DNA from: Hanleya hanleyi
Taxonomy: Eukaryota > Mollusca > Polyplacophora > Lepidopleurida > Hanleyidae
Assembly: GCA_036873755.1 (NCBI GenBank)
Contig: JAVTVY010020525.1
Location: 1-64,000 of the forward strand
Reading direction: 5' to 3'
DNA: 64,000 nt
In this document: one piece after another, positions 48,887 to 57,867 of the stretch
How the letters are laid out: the number at the start of each line of letters is the position of its first letter
How positions within the stretch are numbered: the stretch's first letter is position 1
Position numbers and translations under genes: made by a program
Notes under the pieces: model-generated
What the model saw: the letters and a program-made list of their open reading frames with translations, nothing else
What the model was told of the DNA's origin: nothing
Databases searched by the model: none

Positions 48887-49390
48887 GTTTAAGTGTATGT
48901 CATATTCGAGATAATGGTGTGACTAATAAAACGAAATAACATTTTCTCCAACATTTTAATCCTACTCTGTCTCATAGGATTCAAAAACAGCATTCTAAAA
49001 TGGCAGAGAAGTCTTTCCAGCAATGCAGAGAATGGAATAGATTTGTGACATAATTTGTAGTAGTCTGAATTGGTCAGTCGCTCCATAGGAACTTTTCAAA
49101 TTCCGCCGTGCTGGTGATTCTGTGCACTACAGTAACATTAATGACATTGAAATTGATAATATTAAAGTCGCAATGCGCCCTCGATACATAACCGTTTTAG
49201 CAAAAGACAATTTGAACTATTAGGGGAGGAATACGCGCTTTGTCAATATCGGGCCTTACAGACTGGTGTTTTGAATAAGAACTTACAGTCCATCAGTATC
49301 TTCCCCAATTTACTCTGATCTTGTTTCTTACATTTGGCGTAGACACAAGTCATCAATTTCTATCAGATCTGTTGTCAAAGCTTCGCATTG

Positions 49391-49560
49391 TGTCTAATTC
49401 GCATGATCATTCCAGTCAAGGTGTCCCCATGAACAGTCTTAATATAATCGTATCTGTGTCTAATTCCACTTAAGGAAGTCGCATGATCATTCCAGTCAAC
49501 GTGTCCCCATGAACAGCCTTAATATAATCGTAGGTACGATACAGAACATCACAGGAATCA
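49391..49560 (+). repeat. Family R module, locally duplicated
   Basis: 'GCATGATCATTCCAGTCAA' through 'CCCATGAACAG' and 'CTTAATATAATCGTA' occurs twice about 78 bases apart, each preceded by 'GTGTCTAATTC'. Confidence 0.7.
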
Positions 49561-50296
49561 ATCTTGATCCTCTCCATGTCATCCTGAGTCAGAATATTGG
49601 CATGTGGGGTCATGTGACCTCTTGTCAGTACTCTCCATTTCCCCACCATCAAGCCATGTTATTTCCTTATAAATATACCAATCTCTTTTATTTATCTTCC
49701 AGGATAGTTAGTTCCAATATATACATACCCAAGATGGATGCAGTGGTCATATTTGAATAAACATCTTGCTGCAGTTCAACGCCTGTCCTAGTAACTCTTC
49801 TCTGTTGAAAAGAAACTTGAACGATTTGAGTATTTTGTCTTGTATGTCTGCTGGGGACAGTGGCAGTCTATTTTGAGCTTGTTGTGATTCCAAAGGCGAA
49901 ATGAAGCATCTATGTACCGCATCTCGTTCAAAGGCGGTCAAACGAAGTTAGCCTCTATAGAAAGTATTTTTCATAATTATTTCCACTGCTTCATTTTCTG
50001 TAATTATCTGGAGTTTACTAGTATTTCATATCCGGTCTGGCTTAGTCAGTTACCCTATTTATTTGTTCCTTGGATATGGAGTTATGGTTTGATGTCTAAT
50101 AATCTCACTGTAGATGCGACACTTTACCAGACATGTCAGAATAAGAGCAGATTGCAGAAGCTTATGTGTTTGATGAATTTTGTATTCCATTGAAGCATTG
50201 TTACACCCACTAGACAAAAATTATATCGGCTATATGTAAAGGCATAAAATCATGCAGTATTAGTGCCGATTATCCAGTATAGGGTAGATTTAGCTA

Positions 50297-50334
<38 letters not shown>
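50297..50334. repeat. (AAT)n microsatellite
   Basis: About twelve perfect TAA/AAT units. Confidence 0.97.
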
Positions 50335-50335
<1 letters not shown>

Positions 50336-50884
50336 CTTTAGTTCATCTCGTAGTCCCACTTAGCTCACAAAACTATACTCTCCCGGGAAGAGGAAAACAG
50401 TGTCTATACAATAGTGTGTACGTGCAGATGAAATGAAAAGAAATTTTGTAAATCTAAAGTTCAATAATAATAAAATATCACTGAAATACTGGAGATAAGA
50501 AATTACAAATAAATTTTCCACAAAGTTCATATTTATGTAAGAGGTGTTGGTAACATTCTGTTATAAAAGTGATAAGCGATAATGAAGTTGTATTAGTATC
50601 AGCTATTCCATAAAATCGCACTCGATAATTCGAAACTTGTTTTGACAAATTCTGTTCTCCATCTCGGTACATATGGATTTGGACTAGAAAGATCTTAAAT
50701 CGCACTGGTGAACAGAAGAAACTTTTTTAATACTATCTTATAAATAACATGTTGTGGCGCTGTTAGATCTGCAAACTAAAAACTATAACTCAAGACGTGC
50801 AACACGGGAAAGAGAGCCATTCGGGTCTTAGAAATAAATCTTTTGAGTGGCATTCGAAAGTTTCGTCCAATGTAACTCTGGCGA

Positions 50885-51210
50885 CATTCTTTTGAATTAC
50901 AAGCCTCTGGTCCGTCATTCATAATTTAGCCGTTATCCATTAAAGAATATCCGCATCCATAATCCAAAGACCTATTCCATATTCCGTATAATAATATTAG
51001 CACAAAATTCAAAAAGACAAACATAGGCTAGTTTCCTGCAAGAGAGAAGCTGTCAACAGTTTCAATAATGCCGGCATTGAAATATCAAATCCGTATCGCT
51101 GATGAGTATTCTTAATCCATAATACTCGTTGTAAAGTCGTCATCTAGAGAATGATGTATCCCAGTCACGCTTTGATTGCGACTGTTTAAATGAGCACCAT
51201 GAAGAATAGG
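50885..51210 (-). repeat. Family R 3' region
   Basis: 'TCTGGTCCGTCATTCATAAT' through 'CAGTCACGCTTTGATTGC' matches 36535-36830 with small deletions. Confidence 0.7.
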
Positions 51211-51712
51211 CTGTATATAGCTATTATAAAACGTTATCCTAGCCAACAGTGGTAAAACATTTTAATTCTCATTAAAAGATAAATCATGGAAGCAATCTTG
51301 TTTACAGTGTAATAATTCTACACTCTGAAATTGTCGAGTGTATCTTCTTCCCCATTGGTCCAAATGCAGACATGTGATACAAATCTTAAAAGTTTATACA
51401 CCGATAAACTATGCTTTTCAACGAGTGTAAACACAGTTGCTGCCGGGACAAATTGTTTTCTACTGGGGATTTCACGGTGTCCTCGCACTACATGACCCCG
51501 AACTGACAGGTTTTATCAACGAAAACAGTACGGTATGAATGCAAATTTATTAAGCAGCCCAATGCTTAAAATGAATAAATAATTATTTACATTAAATAAA
51601 ATAATAAATCAGAAGAGAATTCGCCGTCTGCTGCTGCTTTCAATCTTATTTTCCAGTTTGTATGGTGTCGGGTCAGGAGTGACGAACTCGCTATCATAGA
51701 CACTGTTTGAAA

Positions 51713-53285
51713 ATGGATATGTACTATAGAAACTTCAATCTTATTGACCCCACGATAGACTGGGTAGAACCCGAAAGTTTTAGTGATGACGATCTCAACA
51801 CGGTTTTGGCCGATATGAGCGATGTCAGCCCGAAATGGCACAGTGTGTCCCGACCGGTGCTCGAAGAGTCCATTTCCGGCACGGCGACGCCCACATCTAC
51901 CAGTACCAGGTTCAAAACTATGGCAAAAGAAGGAATGGGGATTTTTTGAGGAAAGCAATCAATCCAGGTCAACTACAAAACACCAGATGGGCTGTAAAAA
52001 TGTTCAATGGTAATGTATTATCATGTTGATGAGAATCGAGGGACAAATCATGAAATATAAAGCCGGCAAGGCCTATGCAATCGACGGGAGGGAGGGGGTG
52101 GGGGAAGGGGGGTTAACATGATTCAGATCATGTGACATGCGTAAAGGACAATTTTGTTCAAAAGGGTTTAAATCTTCATTGCAGTATTTTGGAATAGAAA
52201 TGATATACGTCAACAGTGTAGAAACGAAAATAAAAATGACAAACTTTCCGTGTCATGGTTATCCTCCTCCCATCAACATACTTACATCTGAAGTGGCTAA
52301 GTTACCCGTTTGGTAATTTCCAATTTCAATTTGCAGATTGCTGCACCGAATCTGGTCAGGGTAACTTCGATTTCAAAACCGTCCCGGTTTCGGTCCTGAG
52401 AGAGTGTGAAGATGAAACATTTCTACGCCTTAGCTGCACCCAAGAAACCGCTGTCTGGCCCGCAATTTGAGGATTACCACCGATATTCTATAAAGAATTT
52501 ACGAGCTGCATTGAATCGGCATCTTCGGAATATCGGTAGAGGAAATGTTGACATTGTCCCCGACTGCGAATTCCATCATGCAAACGCTCTACTGAATGGC
52601 AGCTTGAAATTGCAGGCCCGAAGTGGAAAGGCCCGCCCAGCGAAACATATAATGTACCGCACGTGGTATTTACTTGTCGTTCAATTCGTCACCCGCAGAC
52701 TGGAGTTCCATCCCCAGTTGAGGACGAATTCCTTCGACTTCCGCGTCGAAGATCGTGGTCAGGAATATGCCGTTCTCGACCACGACCCGGCTCTGAAAAC
52801 GGCACAAGGGTGAATGACCCCTACTCCATGCAGGCAGACAAACGTACATGTATGTACGCCAGCTGCGGAAATCTTTGGCCTGTCCAGTTCCGGAAACACT
52901 TGCTATTGACGTCGCATTCCAATATCACTATGCTCTTCTGTTCGTCGAAGGAAGGGGTGTGTGTTGACCATCCAGACTAGTACAGCGAAACGCCTCTAAA
53001 AATAAGGCATTCGAAGTGTTCATGCCGATGATTTCAAAGGAGGCCAAACGGAGCCTCAAATACACGGCCCATTCACTCAAGGCAACTGCCATCACCACCC
53101 TGAACGACGCACCCCTAAAATCCTCTTCCACTGACTCACCTGTCATGTCTTCCACGTCTGGTGGTTTCTTGCCTGGTGGTCACTTTCACAGTTGTTCTCT
53201 AGCTTCAACGGACAGCAGTAGAATGATTCTCACGCGCTCGCGCGCAACTTTAAAAGTTAACCATGTTGAATATTCCGCTAGATGA
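51713..53285 (+). pseudogene. Crypton-type tyrosine recombinase, decayed
   Basis: Exon-like blocks: an acidic N terminus from ATG 51713 (MDMYYRNFNLIDPTIDWVEP), then in a shifted frame 'NTRWAVKMFNG' followed by a GTAATG donor. A 52406-52813 frame gives 'YSIKNLRAALNRHLRNIG', 'LKLQARSGKARPAKH' and 'TWYLLVVQFVTRRLEFHPQL', then 'LKYTAHSLKATAITTLNDA' at about 53055-53110. This order matches Crypton/DUF3504 proteins (also domesticated in ZMYM and QRICH1), DNA-cutting tyrosine recombinases or their derivatives. The HxxR box reads HSLK (Arg replaced by Lys), the segment between the 'ARPAKH' and 'TWY' blocks is shortened, and no clear terminal GHR...Y region follows. Probably inactive. Confidence 0.65.
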
Positions 53286-53626
53286 AGCAGTTCCGATGTA
53301 TATTCAAGTTTACGTTTCAAGTCTAAAAGGAAACCATACATAATTTTGATGTACTATATTCAGCAATAAATACATATTTTATTTATTCGAAAATTTGCAA
53401 TGGTTTCGATTGCTTTTGTTCTGAATGAAGCGGATGGATATATGTATGATGAGAAGTGAACAGGATAATTATCTGGTCATACATTGTTGGACTCGAGCCA
53501 ATTCTCCAGTCAATTCCAGTTTTTCGCCGCGGTAAATTTTTACTTCCTATCTTTCATAAAATCTTTTAATTTAAATTATATTCTGATATACGAGAGTGCA
53601 GAATTATAAGGAAGTACTTTTTTCAT

Positions 53627-53737
53627 TTTGCAGGTTTATCGGTGTATAAACAATCAAATCATGCTTGCAAGCTCGCAAGTTCACACACTTTGACCCACAC
53701 CATTTGATTAAGTTTATACACCGATAAATCTGCAAAA
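53627..53737. mobile_element. 111-bp hairpin MITE
   Basis: 26-bp inverted termini (TTTTGCAGGTTTATCGGTGT... and complement ...ACACCGATAAATCTGCAAAA) differ at one base. The GTTTATACACCGATAAAC core also occurs alone at about 51391, 5' of the recombinase. Confidence 0.8.
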
Positions 53738-53769
53738 GTAAATCCTTAAATTAACGTGACTGTTCCAAC

Positions 53770-54300
53770 TTAAATTTTTATCCAAAATGACCCATAGTAG
53801 CTTTTCTTGTTTACATTTTGGTTCATGGAATGATCGTGTTGTTGTTGCGAAGCAATCAAAACACATTTAGTTTTGTCAGTATTTACAGACATTTGGTTTT
53901 CCTTACCCCAAACTACTGCACCCAAATAATCAGCATTTAAACAAGCTTCAACTTCATCAGTTGTTTTTCCATATGAAGAGAAGGTGGAGTCATCTGCATA
54001 AATGTCAGTTTTTGCATCTTCAGTGTACAATGGAAAGTCATTTATGAAACCCAAACAGAAAAGAAAGCCCAAAGGAGACCTTTGTGGCACTCCATGTAAA
54101 CCCGAAGAAATATCTAATATATGACCTTTGATACATACATTTTGCAGACAGGAGTTAAAAAAAGTTATTGCGGTAAATCTCAAATTTCTTCAAAAGTAGA
54201 CTATGGTCAACTAAATCAAAGGCTTTCTTAAAATCAATAAAAACTACACCCGTTAATAAACCACCGTTAACAGCTTGGTAAAATTTACCAGTATGTTTTG
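53770..54300 (-). pseudogene. LINE reverse transcriptase fragment
   Basis: On the minus strand: 'GLLTGVVFIDFKKAFDLVDH' 'SLLLKKFEIY' (motif A, IDFxKAFD), then 'GLHGVPQRSPLGFLFCLGFI' (motif B, GVPQGSxLGPLLF with G to R) and 'TDIYADDSTFSSYGK' (motif C, YADD), then 'NADYLGAVVWGKENQMSVNT' 'DKTKCVLI'. A non-LTR retrotransposon RT, RTE/CR1/Rex-like by eye. The mutation in motif B and short length indicate a 5'- and 3'-truncated copy. The YADD box is intact. Confidence 0.82.
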
Positions 54301-54689
54301 TGTTTTTCATTCAACAACTTGTTCAACATTAGAAAATCATGAAAATGTTTGTGAACATGTTACTCTAACATTTTAGATAACACAGGTGAATTTCTGGGCT
54401 TTCGGTATGATGGCGAGAGGGGTGGGGGTAATTTAAGCTATATTTTGCATTAGCGTGTGTTCAATATGGATTTATTTGTCATGTGAGCCTGTTCCCCATA
54501 GGACCATTTAGCCGTTTATGCATAATGTTCGCCCTTTTCAAGGCCTATTCTATCAGCATTAAAAAGAACTAAAAAAAATACAGCAATTTTCATGAGACGT
54601 TTTATTCCAAAATATCATCACGCACATCGGCAACGACATCTCGGCTTAATACACAAACATAAATTGTGCATCTGTGCTAAACATGAGCA

Positions 54690-55095
54690 GTGTGACTAAC
54701 GTCACAGGGGTAAGCATTAGGACTCCGACGAGAACTGAACTCTTGGAAATCCCCACCCCCAGTTGAAATCCTGCCTATATTAAGATGGGCGCTGCCCAAG
54801 TCAGAATCACCAGTGATTTTCATCAAAAATCACCAGAAATTTTCATCGAAAGTAGGTCAGCTCAGAACTTGTTGGTAACAGTCTCCTAATGCGCCTTCAT
54901 TCCAAAAATAAATAACGATCGCCGATTTAATTTTACAATTTTTTAACTAAAGAAAACAGATTGAATAATAAAAAGTTCAGTAGATTTCAGGCTTTACCTG
55001 TGAAAATACATTTACATCTCTTTAATGGATTTCAGTGCCCTTGTCCAGGACCAAAACAACTTTTTGAATCGCATTATTTTCCCAATTTGCCTCTT
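54690..55095. repeat. Direct repeat D1 upstream of the Penelope-like element
   Basis: Matches 55922-56340 ('gagcagtgtgactaacgtcacag' to 'gaatcgcattattttccca') with few changes, about 1235 bases apart. Confidence 0.85.
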
Positions 55096-55505
55096 AATAC
55101 TGTAAATCATATCTGTTTAATTTCGTTTCCCATAATGTAGCAGTTACTAGTAATCAAAACATGTGAGTATATAGCAAAAGTGTGTGTCTCAAGTTAACGG
55201 CAGCTGTTCAAATGTCCCCTAGAACGGTAATAAATTAATAAAGACGTCAACATATGAACTCATAGAATCTGCACTGCCGATGGTTTAATGTAATACCGGT
55301 ACCATCTGTTGTGATATTTTTTTAACTCTCAGACAGATCTGTTTATTTTTGTCTCTCCTGCTCTGACCTCTAAGAACAATTTAATTATTACACCATGGCA
55401 AAATTAATTGCATTCTCGAATCCCAAGCCTATCAGACTGTTAGTTCTGATCTGTTTATAGGCCTATTGGGGGTGACCCAGCTACACTGCTGTGACCTCTA
55501 GCTCT

Positions 55506-55815
55506 CAAAACAATTACGGATGGCATATCCCACCACGTTTTGTACTGTGTTATATATACATTGGGTTCCCAATGGGCATGACAGTGCACTCGCTGAGCCA
55601 TCAATAAATAATTAAAAAAATAATTATAAATCAAATTTTCATCAGAATTCGATCAGCTCAGAACTTGCTGGTAGCAATGCCCTAATGCACGTTCATGCCA
55701 AAAATCAAGGTTCTAATGTCAATGGTTCTCCTTATTTTGCCGACGAAAGGATTCGGATGGAATGACTCACTCATTACCGAACAATTTGCGATCTGTAGCC
55801 TACTTCGTAGGAATA
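55506..55815. repeat. Direct repeat P1, left flank of the Penelope-like element
   Basis: Matches 61006-61340 in the same orientation: 'aacaattacggatg.catatcccacca', 'gggcatgacagtgcactcgctgagcc', 'ttattttgccgacgaaaggattcgg', ending 'tagcctacttcgtagga'. D1 shares a weaker block with it ('gtcagctcagaacttg.tggtaaca'). Confidence 0.85.
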
Positions 55816-55921
55816 TTGAATTTTCGATGTTTCAGTCCATGGTAGATGCTTCATATGCTGCTGCCAGGGTTAAAAATTCTAGTTGCTGCTGGCAATTTTA
55901 TTGGTCTAACCATCAAAACAC

Positions 55922-56340
55922 ATGAGCAGTGTGACTAACGTCACAGGACCTACGAAGTAGAGTAGGCATTAGTACTCGAACGCGAACTGAAACTCTTGGA
56001 AATCCCCACTCCCAGTTGAAATCCTGCCTATATAAAGATGGGCACCGCCCAAGTCAGAATCGCCAGTAATTTTCATCAAAAATCACCAGAAATTTTCATC
56101 GAAAGTAGGTCAGCTCAGAACTTGTTTGTAACAGTCTCCTAATGCGCCTTCATTCCAAAAATAAATAACGATCGCCGATTTAATTTTACAATTTTTTAAC
56201 TAAAGGAAACAGATTGAATAATAACAAGTTCAGTAGATTTCAAGCTTTACGTGTGAAAATACATTTACATCTCTTTAATGGTTTTCAGTGCCCTTGTCCA
56301 GGATCAAACCAACTTTTTGAATCGCATTATTTTCCCAACA
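55922..56340. repeat. Direct repeat D2
   Basis: Second copy of 54690-55095. It includes an extra 'gacctacgaagtaga' relative to D1. Confidence 0.85.
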
Positions 56341-57225
56341 ATACAACAAATTTTTATATATAGTACTATAGTAGAAAGGCAGCATTTATGTAGTTTACGG
56401 TAATTCAACTCAAGACCAACACCTTCTCTGCACAAGATAATAATGATTCTATGTCATTCTCCTGAGCATAACCGGTATAAAGACGAATAAATAGCGTCTC
56501 TACATCACGTTGTTATCTAGATATATGAGACAACACATTTTGGGTATCGGCAATCTGATGAATGTACTATTCCGATTTCCTTGTTTCACATTATATTCTA
56601 TGACGGTTGATCGGTAATTTTCTTCATTGATAAACATTAAACCACCTCAGCATCGTTGTGTGAATCGTAATTACATTGCTGTGACACACCAACACACTCC
56701 GTGGCAGTGATTCTGTATCCCCTAATCAAGGAATCAAAATGGATCAAGATTTGAAATGACAAGAAAAATTTAGACGTATTTTGTTTACACATGTAATTTT
56801 TTGTTTAAATTATATCCCAGTGTGATATATAGTCAATATTCAAGAGGTACAAAAAAACTCAGTGTGTGCTCATATTTTCACATCATGATCAAAGTTACTT
56901 TATCTAGTTAAATTCTACCCAAAGAAAATAAATTAAGACTCTTTAAACATGCCGTCAATGCCAGATATTGAGTTTCATACAGCTGTAGATCAGGGTTCTA
57001 GGTGCATATATCATGTTTCCATACACTTGATGCACGCAACAGCAAAAACAAAGCCTCCTTGAACAACCTATCTTTGTACAGGTACATGTAGCTCAGAAAA
57101 TACCATTCTCTCTCAAAAGAAAACAATTCGCGCCAGGAACGCCTTTTTTTATCAAGCTAATTTTGTTATGTAGGGGCCTACTTAGATTCAATAATTGTCA
57201 CGAAATTTCTTTGATTATATCCTAA
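56341..57225. other. Probable 5' untranslated region of the Penelope-like element
   Basis: No ORF. A TAA (57223-57225) closes the hydrolase frame just upstream. I looked for a hammerhead ribozyme core (CTGATGA...GAAA), known in some Penelope-like elements, and found only an isolated CTGATGA at 56551 without the partner. Confidence 0.4.
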
Positions 57226-57255
57226 TTGCAACCATGCTTGTTCCTCAAACCTGAC

Positions 57256-57867
57256 ATGCTTGAGATATGTACATGGTCTCCTCCATCAAATGATATGCGC
57301 TCATCATATCGTCAAAATTCGAACCCAAAATTCTGGCAATTTAGGCACGAAACTCAAAACAAATGGGAATGGCGCCTCCCGGCAGTTACCAAAAAGGTTC
57401 TGCTTTTCGGCTCATCGAATCTTTCACGCATTAATTCGGACCCCCATCCTGATGTGCAAGTAGAGTGCTATCCTGGCGCTAAGTTTCAACATTTTACAAA
57501 GATTTTGGACCGCTACAACGGGCCTTCCCAACCCGACAAAATTCTCTTGAATATTGGTGTAAATAACAAAGCAGAAGATCCTTCAAAAGCCAGAAGTAAT
57601 ATGAGCAATATGTTGAGCTGTTTGAGACGTAAATTTCTCAAGTCAAAATTGTATTTCATACAGCTCCAAGTTTCGGACACACTTCCAGCCAGTGAATGCT
57701 TTTGCATAAATCAGATAAATGAATTTGCCTCTTCAAAAAGACAACTCAAAATTATCCAAGGAATCGATCCTGGCAAATTCAAGGTTGGTAGGGACAACAT
57801 CCACTGGACTGAAGATACGGCGAATTGCCTGTATTCACACTGGCTCAATACTATAGGTTTAAACTAA
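57256..57867 (+). CDS. ORF1 of the Penelope-like element: SGNH/GDSL-hydrolase-like
   Basis: First in-frame ATG is 57256, giving 203 codons. From residue ~37, 'KKVLLFGSSNLSRI' corresponds to SGNH block I (normally GDSN; Asp replaced by Ser, nucleophile Ser kept). 'VECYPGAKF' lies in the block II region, 'ILLNIGVNNKAED' fits block III (GxND, here GVNN), and 'GRDNIHWTEDTANCLYSHW' fits block V with the catalytic Asp and His. SGNH enzymes are serine esterases/lipases; similar domains occur in ORF1 of some LINEs. The terminal codons are TTA AAC TAA, forming a -1 slippery heptamer with the preceding T. The RT ORF overlaps in the -1 frame, so ORF1 is probably made alone or as the N-terminal part of a polyprotein. 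Intact. Confidence 0.75.
   Translation: MLEICTWSPPSNDMRSSYRQNSNPKFWQFRHETQNKWEWRLPAVTKKVLLFGSSNLSRINSDPHPDVQVECYPGAKFQHFTKILDRYNGPSQPDKILLNIGVNNKAEDPSKARSNMSNMLSCLRRKFLKSKLYFIQLQVSDTLPASECFCINQINEFASSKRQLKIIQGIDPGKFKVGRDNIHWTEDTANCLYSHWLNTIGLN
57858..57864 (+). promoter_or_regulatory. Candidate -1 ribosomal frameshift site (TTTAAAC)
   Basis: In the ORF1 frame the bases read GGT TTA AAC TAA, so the heptamer is T_TTA_AAC, the canonical X_XXY_YYZ arrangement and one of the strongest known slippery sequences. The ORF1 stop is the next codon. After a -1 slip, translation continues CTA AAT TTG GGA (LNLG) into the RT frame with no stop. Downstream, AGGG (57877-57880) can pair with CCCT (57890-57893), the palindrome GGCACGTGCC lies between, and CTAG/CTAG (57903-57913) may form another small stem. 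The 12-base spacer is longer than the usual 5-9. Confidence 0.7.

Noticed and set aside
49912..50193. 93-codon hydrophobic plus-strand frame
   Set aside because: No motif, splice sites or copies. Hydrophobicity follows from T-rich sequence.
56551..56580. Hammerhead ribozyme of the Penelope-like element
   Set aside because: CTGATGA is present but no stem II followed by GAAA. Similar partial cores at 60195-60225 (variant CCGATAA, good stem, TGAAA) and 61598 fail the conserved core.
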